A stretch of 5,241 bases of DNA, taken from NCBI GenBank assembly GCA_017412265.1, contig JAFPYK010000098.1, positions 1 through 5,241 on the forward strand, read 5' to 3'. This stretch comes from Lachnospiraceae bacterium (GTDB lineage: Bacteria > Bacillota > Clostridia > Lachnospirales > Lachnospiraceae). Below the pieces are notes generated by a model that saw only the letters and a program-made list of their open reading frames with translations, was not told the origin of the DNA and searched no databases. The position numbers and the translations under genes were made by a program. The stretch's first letter is position 1, and each line of letters starts with the position of its first letter. This document shows, piece after piece, positions 1 through 4,603 of the stretch.

Positions 1-27
1 ATGACAGACACTTAGACCGGCACTCGG

Positions 28-97
28 CAACGGTCCTGAAAACATCGCCTCACCGCTTTCGGGTCGCAGACGGAAGGTATCGGAAGAGGGACCGTTG
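28..97. repeat. 9-bp perfect inverted repeat closing a 52-nt loop
   Basis: CAACGGTCC at 28-36 is the exact reverse complement of GGACCGTTG at 89-97, and T37/G88 could add a wobble pair on the plus strand. The enclosed segment has a small hairpin around 53-62 (CCG-CTTT-CGG). It reads as the first stem-loop domain of the structured region. Confidence 0.5.
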
Positions 98-166
98 AAT
101 GATGGAGGAATGGCTGGGGAAAAGGCGGTACGTAAGCGGCTGAGTGACGCAGCGGGATGTGTATTG

Positions 167-273
167 AGAAGTCCGGCTCCGCAGCATAGGCTGCGGATCA
201 AAATATAAGTTCGCACGGTTTAGAGCAGAGCTCCACCGCGCGAACGTTTTATTTTGCTTATCGCCGGACTTCT
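167..273. ncRNA. Candidate structured RNA domain: three-way junction
   Basis: Three stems fit together with almost no unpaired bases at the junction. P1 is 11 perfect pairs, AGAAGTCCGGC (167-177) with GCCGGACTTCT (263-273). P2 starts at the very next base: TCCGCAGC (178-185) pairs with GCTGCGGA (190-197) over the loop ATAG. P3 follows after one base: CAAAATA (199-205) with TATTTTG (250-256), a small internal loop, then GTTCGCACGGT (209-219) with ACCGCGCGAAC (235-245, one mismatch), capped by GAGC/GCTC (223-226/230-233). Six bases (257-262) join P3 back to P1. The regularity is far beyond chance for 107 bases. It could be a domain of a longer RNA, a cis-acting leader, or a DNA-level palindromic element; I cannot name a family. 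Confidence 0.6.
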
Positions 274-293
274 TTGACATTCCCGGGGCTGCG

Positions 294-330
294 TCGTTCG
301 CCACGCTAATTCATGGTGGGGAGCGAACGA
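294..330. repeat. Hairpin with TCGTTCGC/GCGAACGA arms
   Basis: TCGTTCGC (294-301) is perfectly complementary to GCGAACGA (323-330), with a further short CCAC/GTGG pairing inside. The arms share the GTTCGC/GCGAAC core with the arms of the hairpin at 209-245, so cross-pairing between the two hairpins is possible. Confidence 0.5.
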
Positions 331-388
331 TCGTTTATTACATACCCTATTTTTGATCCTGAGAAGAGGTGTAAGGATAGGAGACTGA

Positions 389-455
389 GCAATCAGCACG
401 CCTGACTTTAGGCGAGTATGATTGCAGCCTGCCTTGCAGACAGGAGCGTGATTGC
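389..455. repeat. Mutually exclusive stems sharing one arm
   Basis: GCAATCA (389-395) can pair with TGATTGC at 419-425, enclosing the hairpin CGCCT-GACTTT-AGGCG (399-414). It can equally pair with a second TGATTGC at 449-455, where the stem can extend by three pairs (CGC 399-401 with GCG 446-448) across a 3-nt bulge. A small CTGC/GCAG hairpin (429-432/436-439) lies between the two partner sites. On the plus strand, CTGA-GCAA-TCAG (385-396) is a third option with a GNRA-type tetraloop. One arm with several partners is what a switching RNA would show, but duplication of a 7-mer by chance is not excluded. Confidence 0.4.
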
Positions 456-489
456 CTGCGGGCCTGGCGGGGCATTTGCCGGACACTTC

Positions 490-517
490 GGGAGCATCAT
501 TTTTGCGTCTCCCTCTT
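490..517 (+). terminator. Weak terminator-like hairpin at the end of the structured region
   Basis: GGGAG (490-494) pairs with CTCCC (509-513), followed by a pyrimidine tract containing four T (514-520). The stem is only 5 bp with a 14-nt loop, so it is a poor intrinsic terminator. Its position between the structured region and the promoter-like sequence is what makes it plausible. Confidence 0.25.
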
Positions 518-522
518 TTCTA

Positions 523-536
523 TTATCTGATAAAAT
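523..536 (+). promoter_or_regulatory. Possible extended -10 promoter with overlapping small palindrome
   Basis: TGATAAAAT (528-536) matches an extended -10 (TGnTATAAT) with one mismatch, in the most AT-rich stretch upstream of the flavoprotein gene. No good -35 lies 16-18 bases upstream. An 11-bp palindrome TTATC-T-GATAA (523-533) overlaps the -10 and could be an operator. A start near 543 would leave a leader of about 60 nt. Confidence 0.35.
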
Positions 537-601
537 GTTACAATAATCCTAAGTATGGTTCGGTTGTTACAGGGGTCGGAGGATCCCGGAAAGGATGAGC
601 T

Positions 602-1219
602 GTGAAGGTTCTTTTTATCAATGGCTCGCCGCGTAAGGGGGGCAATACGACGATCGCCATCGAGGAGATGGTGAAGGTTTTTGAAGCGGAAGGCGTGGAG
701 ACGGAGGTCGTCCGGGTCGGAGACCAGGCGGTCCGGGGCTGTGTGTCTTGTTATGGATGCAGGAAGCTTGGCAAGTGTGTGTTTGATGATGTGGTCAATG
801 AGATCGCGGAGAAGCTTAAGGATGCCGATGGGCTGGTGATTGCGTCGCCGGTTTATTTCGGGTCGGCGAACGGAACGCTGATCTCGTGTCTGGACCGGCT
901 CTTCTACAGCAACCGGGCGAGCCTGTCGATGAAGGTCGGTGCTTCGGTGGTGGTCGCGCGCAGAGGCGGATGTTCGGCGACGTTTGATGAGCTGAACAAG
1001 TATTTTACGATCAGCGGGATGCCGGTGGCGCCGAGTCAGTATTGGAACAGTGTCCACGGCAGGGCGCCGGGGGATGCGGAGCAGGACGGCGAGGGCCTGC
1101 AGACGATGCGGACGCTGGCGAGGAATATGACGTTTATGATGAAGAGCATCGCGCTCGGGAAGGAAGCGTTCGGGCTGCCGGAGAGGGAGCCGCGGATTTC
1201 GACGCATTTTATCCGCTGA
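602..1219 (+). CDS. Iron-sulfur flavoprotein-like NAD(P)H-dependent flavodoxin-family protein
   Basis: A 205-residue flavodoxin-fold protein of the NADPH-dependent FMN reductase type, expected to be cytoplasmic. The N-terminal beta strand leads into an FMN phosphate loop GSPRKGGNT (residues 8-16). Residues 81-101 (SPVYFG...LDRLFY) form the second flavin-contacting segment, and an ARRGG motif (119-123) precedes a conserved FDELNKYF stretch. Cysteines 47, 50, 53 and 59 make a CX2CX2CX5C motif, matching the compact CX2CX2CX4-7C motif that binds a 4Fe-4S cluster in archaeal and clostridial iron-sulfur flavoproteins. The likely role is electron transfer or reduction of quinones, oxygen species or other small acceptors; the substrate is unknown. 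The start is GTG, preceded by AAAGGA (590-595); the ATG at 595 is out of frame. A thiol-redox gene follows 49 bases downstream, probably co-transcribed. Confidence 0.9.
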   Translation: MKVLFINGSPRKGGNTTIAIEEMVKVFEAEGVETEVVRVGDQAVRGCVSCYGCRKLGKCVFDDVVNEIAEKLKDADGLVIASPVYFGSANGTLISCLDRLFYSNRASLSMKVGASVVVARRGGCSATFDELNKYFTISGMPVAPSQYWNSVHGRAPGDAEQDGEGLQTMRTLARNMTFMMKSIALGKEAFGLPEREPRISTHFIR

Positions 1220-1268
1220 CGAACGGTCGGGCGGAGAGATTGACAGAACAGATATGGGGGATTGAGCG

Positions 1269-1544
1269 ATGAAGAAGATGATGATGTTCTATATGCCCGG
1301 ATGCCCGTATTGCAGGCAGGGCATGCTTGCGCTGGAGGAACTGAAGAAGGAGATTCCGGCGTTTGAGAAGGTAGAGGTTGAGTTCGTCGATGAGACGGCA
1401 GCGCCGGAGATTGCGGACCGGTATGATTATTTTCATGTGCCCACGGTTTTTGTGGACGGCGAGAAGGTCTATGAGGCACATCCGGGCGAGTCGTATGAGG
1501 AGTGCCGGGCGATGATGCGCAAGGCGCTGGAGGCCGCGCTGTAA
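1269..1544 (+). CDS. Small thioredoxin/glutaredoxin-fold protein (CPYC active site)
   Basis: A 91-residue single-domain protein of glutaredoxin size. The first strand runs straight into the active site C12-P13-Y14-C15, the classical glutaredoxin dithiol motif. The cis-proline region is VPTVFVDG (57-64), with P58 the expected cis-proline. A C-terminal helix closes the fold. There is no signal peptide, so it should act in the cytoplasm as a thiol-disulfide reductant. Most Clostridia lack glutathione, so the electron donor may be a thioredoxin reductase or another flavoprotein rather than glutathione; this is inference. The ribosome site is weak (GGGGG at 1256-1260), and in-frame ATGs also occur at codons 4-6; the start at 1269 keeps the complete first strand. 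It lies 49 bases after the flavoprotein gene. Confidence 0.85.
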   Translation: MKKMMMFYMPGCPYCRQGMLALEELKKEIPAFEKVEVEFVDETAAPEIADRYDYFHVPTVFVDGEKVYEAHPGESYEECRAMMRKALEAAL

Positions 1545-1614
1545 GGGGCGGGCGGTTTTTTGTATATCGAGGGCGTGCTGTTCCTGATGATTCTGGCCGG
1601 GGGTTCCGGCTGTG

Positions 1615-1652
1615 GTCACGAGGTTTGCGGGGCCTCTGATGTGGACTTTTTT
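1615..1652 (+). terminator. Imperfect intrinsic terminator candidate
   Basis: GTCAC (1615-1619) pairs with GTGGAC (1641-1646, one G bulged) and the adjoining GAGG (1620-1623) pairs with CCTC (1633-1636), leaving a 4-nt bulge. Six T follow immediately (1647-1652). This would end transcription of the redox pair. An even weaker alternative, CCGC/GCGG (1534-1537/1552-1555) before T6 at 1556-1561, overlaps the upstream stop codon. Confidence 0.35.
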
Positions 1653-1724
1653 CTGCCTTCTCAGGTGATCCTGACGCTCAGCGGCGAGGGCGGATGTGTG
1701 TATGGATGATGATGGTTTTGCCGG

Positions 1725-1734
1725 AAAGGGGTGA
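1725..1734 (+). promoter_or_regulatory. Ribosome binding site that decides the MBL start
   Basis: AAAGGGGTGA matches the anti-Shine-Dalgarno complement AAGGAGGTGA at 8 of 10 bases. The in-frame GTG at 1731 lies inside this motif and cannot be served by it, whereas the ATG at 1740 sits five bases beyond it. The start is therefore taken as 1740. Confidence 0.7.
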
Positions 1735-1739
1735 ATCGG

Positions 1740-2366
1740 ATGAAGATCACATGGCTGGGGCATTCCTGTTTTAAGGTGGAGAAGAACGGCTACAGTGTCG
1801 TGCTGGATCCGTATGCGGACGGGACGGTGCCGGGGCTTGCGTCTCTTCGGGAGAGTGCCAACCGGGTCTATTGCTCGCATGAGCATGGGGACCACAACGG
1901 GCGTTCGTGTGTGGAGATTGTCACGGGGATTAAGAGCTGCCCGTTCGAGCACACGGAGATTGTGAGTTATCATGATGACGCGATGGGGAGCAAGCGCGGG
2001 ACGAACACGATCCATGTGCTGGATGACGGCGAGGTGCGCCTGGTGCATATGGGCGACCAGGGGTGCGACCTGACGGTGGCGCAGAAGACGATCCTGGGCA
2101 AGCCGGATGTGTTGCTGATCCCGGTGGGCGGTTATTATACGATTGATGCCGTGCAGGCGAAGAAGCTGGCGGATGAGCTCGGGGCGAAGCTGATCATTCC
2201 GATGCATTTCCGCGGGGAGAGCTTCGGGTTTGACGTCATCTCGGAGGTGACGGATTTCACGGGGCTGTATGAGAATGTGACGTTCGCAAAGGTCTCGGAG
2301 GTGACGGTTCCCGCGGTGCCGGAGACCGGGACGGTCCTGGTGCTGAAGCCGGCAAATGCGCTGTAA
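1740..2366 (+). CDS. Metallo-beta-lactamase-fold metal-dependent hydrolase
   Basis: A 208-residue single-domain cytoplasmic protein of the small UlaG/YtkL-like MBL-fold group. The N-terminus MKITWLGHSCFKVE is typical. The metal-binding motif HxHxDH is complete (H47, H49, D51, H52); H103 and D106 (HMGD) and H156 (PMHF) supply the further expected ligands, so a dinuclear, probably zinc, site should be intact. A GGYYTIDAVQA segment (130-140) precedes the last metal histidine. Family members hydrolyse varied substrates (lactones, phosphodiesters, others) and the substrate cannot be read from sequence. A possible terminator lies upstream, and the gene pair downstream begins 81 bases after its stop, so it may be a single transcription unit or lead into that pair. 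Confidence 0.9.
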   Translation: MKITWLGHSCFKVEKNGYSVVLDPYADGTVPGLASLRESANRVYCSHEHGDHNGRSCVEIVTGIKSCPFEHTEIVSYHDDAMGSKRGTNTIHVLDDGEVRLVHMGDQGCDLTVAQKTILGKPDVLLIPVGGYYTIDAVQAKKLADELGAKLIIPMHFRGESFGFDVISEVTDFTGLYENVTFAKVSEVTVPAVPETGTVLVLKPANAL

Positions 2367-2377
2367 ATGTTCGTTTT

Positions 2378-2410
2378 CCGCCGGAGGGGCCGTGCGGCCG
2401 GTGACGGCGG
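2378..2410 (+). other. GC-rich intergenic hairpin without a T-run
   Basis: CCGCCG (2378-2383) pairs with CGGCGG (2405-2410), with an inner GGCC-GTGC-GGCC hairpin (2388-2399). It lies between the MBL stop and the ribosome site of the zinc-ribbon gene. No T-run follows, so it is not a standard terminator; it might protect an mRNA end. Confidence 0.35.
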
Positions 2411-2447
2411 TTCAGGGAAGAATACCTAGAGGATAAAGGAGAGCAAA

Positions 2448-3533
2448 ATGGCTGCTTTACTGGATTACAAATGCCCGAACTGCGGGGCAAGAGTCGAATT
2501 TGACAGCGGCACGCAGCAGATGAAGTGCCCGTACTGTGATTCGGTCTTTGACGTGGAGGCGCTTTCGGCGCATGACGAGGCGCTCAACAACACGAAGCCG
2601 GATGACATCAACTGGGAGCTTCCGGAGGAGGAGTGGACGCAGTCGGAGATGGAGGGCATGCGGGTCTACCGGTGCAATAACTGCGGCGGCGAGATCGTCA
2701 CGGATAAGACGACGGCGGCGACCATCTGCCCGTACTGCGACAATCCGGTGGTCATGGTGGGCAATCTCGCCCAGGACCTGAAGCCGGAATATATCGTGCC
2801 TTTCCAGCTGGATAAGGAGGCCGCGAAGGCGGCGCTGCGCAATCATTTTAAGGGAAAGAAGCTCCTGCCGAGTGTCTTTGCCTCGGAGAATCATCTGGAT
2901 GAGATCAAGGGCCTGTATGTGCCTTTCTGGCTGTTCGGCGGCGAGGCGGAAGCGGACCTGACGTTCAACGCGACGATGATGCACAGCTGGCGCGAGGGCG
3001 ATGACGAGGTGACGGAGACGACGCATTTCGCGGTGGAGCGCGGCGGCACGATGGAGTTTGAAAATGTGCCGGTGGACGGCGCTTCGAAGCTGCCGGATGA
3101 TATGATGGAGTCGCTGGAGCCTTATGATTTCTCGAAGGCAGTGGAGTTTAAGACGGCTTATCTGTCCGGCTATATGGCGGACCGGTATGACGTGGACGCA
3201 GATTCGAGCGTCGAGCGGGCGAACCAGCGGATCAAGGAGAGCACGGTGCAGGCGTTCTCGGACTCGGTGGGAACGTATGCCACGGCGGTTCCGGTGGCGC
3301 AGACGGTAAATGTGCGCAACGGCAAGACGAAGTACGCGCTCTATCCGGTGTGGCTGCTGAATACCAACTGGCGGGGCAAGAAGTATGTGTTCGCCATGAA
3401 CGGGCAGACGGGCAAGTTTGTCGGCGATGAGCTGCCCACGGATAAGGGCAAATTCCTGCGCTACTGGCTGATGTACGGCGCGCTGATCGGCGGCGCGGTC
3501 TACGGCGCCATGTGGCTGAGCACGCTGCTGTAA
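2448..3533 (+). CDS. Double zinc-ribbon protein with C-terminal membrane anchor (TFIIB-type zinc ribbon family)
   Basis: A 361-residue protein. Two rubredoxin-like zinc ribbons lie in the first 100 residues: C9/C12 with C27/C30, and C76/C79 with C94/C97. They are separated by an acidic linker (41-70). The central part (about 110-330) is a mixed alpha/beta region that includes an LYVPFWLF stretch (156-163) and a YPVWLLNTNW strand (299-308), typical of this family of unknown function. A hydrophobic C-terminal segment (about 339-361) should anchor it in the membrane with the ribbons in the cytoplasm. Such proteins are often annotated loosely as TFIIB-type zinc-ribbon or as helicase-like because of the ribbons; no helicase motifs are present. 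AAAGGAGAG (2435-2443) precedes the ATG. The TPM gene follows 13 bases later, so the two products probably work together. Confidence 0.88.
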   Translation: MAALLDYKCPNCGARVEFDSGTQQMKCPYCDSVFDVEALSAHDEALNNTKPDDINWELPEEEWTQSEMEGMRVYRCNNCGGEIVTDKTTAATICPYCDNPVVMVGNLAQDLKPEYIVPFQLDKEAAKAALRNHFKGKKLLPSVFASENHLDEIKGLYVPFWLFGGEAEADLTFNATMMHSWREGDDEVTETTHFAVERGGTMEFENVPVDGASKLPDDMMESLEPYDFSKAVEFKTAYLSGYMADRYDVDADSSVERANQRIKESTVQAFSDSVGTYATAVPVAQTVNVRNGKTKYALYPVWLLNTNWRGKKYVFAMNGQTGKFVGDELPTDKGKFLRYWLMYGALIGGAVYGAMWLSTLL

Positions 3534-3538
3534 GGAGG
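3532..3538 (+). promoter_or_regulatory. Shine-Dalgarno overlapping the upstream stop codon
   Basis: AAGGAGG begins inside the TAA stop (3531-3533) of the zinc-ribbon gene and lies eight bases before the ATG at 3547. This arrangement indicates translational coupling of the pair. Confidence 0.75.
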
Positions 3539-3546
3539 GGTGAACG

Positions 3547-4332
3547 ATGAAGAAGATGAGAACATGGTTCGGCCTCTTCCTGGGGCTCTTCCTGACGTTG
3601 GCCCTGGTGGCGGCAGGCACGGGGACAAAGGTGCTCGCGGCCCGCAATTACAATCATATCTTTGACGGAGCGAACCTGCTGACGGAGTCGGAGGAGCGCG
3701 AGCTGGAGGAGCTGGCGGTCGCGGCGAGCGAGGAAGCCGGCGCGGATATCAGCGTGATCACGGTCAATGATATGGGCGGGAAGTCCGCGATGGATTTCAC
3801 CGACGACTGGTATGACGAGAACGGCTACGGCGTGGGCGAGGACAATTCCGGTATCCTGCTGATGATCTGCATGGGGACCCGGGAGTACTGGATCTCGACC
3901 TGCGGCAAGACGGCCTATGAATTCTCCGAGAGTGATATCGACAGGCTGGAGAACCGCTTCCTGAGCGAGCTGAGCAACGGAGATTATTACGGCGCGTTTG
4001 AGTCGTACATCGACGGGGCGAAGAGCGAGCTGATGCCCCGGACCTACGGTCTGAAGCATCTGCTCGGAAGCTTGGGCGGCGGCCTGCTGGCTTCTCTTGT
4101 GCCGGTCAATATCATGAAGGGCAAGAATAAGAGTATCCGCCGCGCGAGCGGAGCTGCAAGCTATATCAAGGCGAACAGCATGCACCTGACGAAGAAGTAT
4201 GACCGCTTCCTGTACCGGACGGTCAACCGCGTGCATATCGCCAGGGAACACAACAACAACTCCGGCGGGGCCGGAGGCGGACATATCAGCTCCAGCGGCA
4301 CCTTCCACGGCGGCGGAGGCGGACACTTCTGA
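3547..4332 (+). CDS. TPM-domain protein, exported or membrane-anchored, with Gly/His tail
   Basis: A 261-residue protein. Residues 1-32 are a signal sequence: basic MKKMR, a long hydrophobic core (7-24) and a small-residue site VLAA (29-32). The mature part begins with the TPM_phosphatase signature (YNHIFDGANLLTESEE, 35-50), followed by a coiled helical stretch, the ADISVITVNDM strand (66-76), and NSGILLMICMGTREYWISTCG (100-120), the family's NGxLLLI-type core. The domain ends near 165. A second weakly hydrophobic stretch (172-190) may re-enter the membrane, followed by a basic region (191-235). The tail (239-261) is Gly/Ser-rich with histidines at 246, 254 and 260, comparable to Gly-rich tails of YgcG-like proteins. 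The TPM domain is linked to photosystem II repair in plants and its bacterial role is poorly defined; phosphatase activity is only suggested. It is coupled to the zinc-ribbon gene. Confidence 0.88.
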   Translation: MKKMRTWFGLFLGLFLTLALVAAGTGTKVLAARNYNHIFDGANLLTESEERELEELAVAASEEAGADISVITVNDMGGKSAMDFTDDWYDENGYGVGEDNSGILLMICMGTREYWISTCGKTAYEFSESDIDRLENRFLSELSNGDYYGAFESYIDGAKSELMPRTYGLKHLLGSLGGGLLASLVPVNIMKGKNKSIRRASGAASYIKANSMHLTKKYDRFLYRTVNRVHIAREHNNNSGGAGGGHISSSGTFHGGGGGHF

Positions 4333-4336
4333 CGAT

Positions 4337-4462
4337 AGAGGCGCCGCGAATGTACTTACAGGCAGCCGGTTATGCTTGCATAAAACCGGCTGCCTGTAAG
4401 TACATCCGGACGGCGAGCAACGACGAGCCGGACGGGCGCGCGAAGCGCGGGCGGCGGCCTCT
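4337..4462. other. Possible composite folded element downstream of the TPM gene
   Basis: AGAGGC-GCCGC (4337-4347) can pair with GCGGC-G-GCCTCT (4451-4462), 11 pairs with one bulged G. The stem encloses the 22-bp inverted repeat and the first copy of the 55-bp repeat. The element starts five bases after the TPM stop codon. It may be a folded mRNA 3' end or the body of a mobile extragenic repeat. Confidence 0.4.
4350..4405. repeat. 22-bp perfect inverted repeat with 12-nt spacer
   Basis: The arms 4350-4371 and 4384-4405 are exact reverse complements; the spacer 4372-4383 contains a further small ATGC/GCAT palindrome. It begins 17 bases after the TPM stop. The stem is far longer than usual for an intrinsic terminator and no T-run follows on either strand. 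It could still end or stabilise the transcript as a hairpin, or be a palindromic mobile repeat. The arm sequence does not recur elsewhere in the window. Confidence 0.8.
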
Positions 4463-4466
4463 GTGG
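4412..4466. repeat. REP-like 55-bp repeat, copy 1
   Basis: A GC-rich unit starting GGCGAGCAACGACGAGCC and ending CTCTGTGG, with an internal palindrome CGCGC-GAA-GCGCG. It differs from copy 2 only at 4450 (G here, T in copy 2). It resembles the repetitive extragenic palindromic elements found between genes in many bacteria. Confidence 0.75.
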
Positions 4467-4492
4467 CGGAAGCGAAAGAAGTGATCATTCAA

Positions 4493-4547
4493 GGCGAGCA
4501 ACGACGAGCCGGACGGGCGCGCGAAGCGCGTGCGGCGGCCTCTGTGG
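4493..4547. repeat. REP-like 55-bp repeat, copy 2
   Basis: Identical to copy 1 over 54 of 55 bases (T at 4531), in the same orientation, with starts 81 bases apart and a 26-base unrelated spacer (4467-4492). The near identity points to recent duplication or to a homogenised repeat family. It ends 56 bases before the HAD start codon. Confidence 0.75.
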
Positions 4548-4603
4548 AAATTAACCGGAGCAGATTATTTGCGGAGCAGAAACATTTCACGAAAGGACTC
4601 AAT

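Larger units (their letters stand above)
1..520. other. Gene-free region rich in inverted repeats; candidate large structured RNA
   Basis: No reading frame here has both a plausible start with ribosome site and a recognisable protein; the minus-strand frames at 50-304 and 220-486 look like chance. The stretch instead carries several independent perfect or near-perfect inverted repeats: 28-36/89-97, 167-177/263-273, 178-185/190-197, 199-205/250-256, 209-219/235-245, 294-301/323-330 and 389-395/419-425. Many are nested in ways compatible with one RNA fold. The total of about 500 nt would fit a large ornate bacterial RNA, but I recognise none of the signature sequences of RNase P, tmRNA, SRP, 6S RNA, T-box or common riboswitches. 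The left end may lie outside the window. Strand is unresolved: the one internal mismatch in the long hairpin (A215/C239) becomes a G-U pair on the minus strand, whereas wobble extensions (T37/G88, G166/T274, G293/T331) favour the plus strand. Confidence 0.5.
1545..1739. other. Intergenic region, no convincing gene
   Basis: This 195-base gap separates the redox genes from the MBL gene. It contains two runs of six T (1556-1561 and 1647-1652), each preceded by some pairing potential. A plus-strand frame opens with TTG at 1560 and ends at the TGA at 1707-1709 (49 codons, hydrophobic start, three Cys), but it has no good ribosome site and no recognisable family. I see no clear promoter for the downstream gene. 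Confidence 0.4.

Noticed and set aside
166..185. Resemblance of GAGAAGTCCGGCTCC to the conserved GAGGAAAGTCCGGGCTCC of RNase P RNA
   Set aside because: Several bases are missing, the segment is fully used in local P1/P2 pairing, and the other universal RNase P elements (ACAGAA, the 3' conserved region) are absent.
231..245. T-box-like ACCGCG sequence
   Set aside because: The AGGGTGGnACCGCG antiterminator motif is not present, no aminoacyl-synthetase or amino acid gene follows, and the bases are part of the P3 stem.
274..279. TTGACA as a -35 box
   Set aside because: No -10-like hexamer occurs 16-18 bases downstream (the region reads TCGTTCGCC).
50..486. Two overlapping minus-strand frames in the structured region
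   Set aside because: No ribosome site or recognisable domain, odd composition, and they overlap the inverted repeats that better explain the sequence.
1731..1733. GTG start for the MBL gene
   Set aside because: It lies inside the Shine-Dalgarno motif; the ATG at 1740 has correct spacing and gives the standard family N-terminus.
1209..2207. Minus-strand open frame (332 codons) across the thiol protein and MBL genes
   Set aside because: Two recognisable + strand proteins explain the region; the antisense product has no motif.
2457..3647. Long minus-strand open frame (396 codons)
   Set aside because: It is antisense to the well-supported zinc-ribbon gene, is Arg/His/Leu-rich as expected for the complement of GC-biased codons, and shows no domain.
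3232..4488. Long minus-strand open frame (418 codons)
   Set aside because: It is antisense to the TPM gene and runs into the repeat region; its composition is typical of a shadow frame.
4412..4547. CRISPR array from the two 55-bp repeats
   Set aside because: There are only two units, far longer and more GC-rich than usual CRISPR repeats, with no cas genes and no third repeat.
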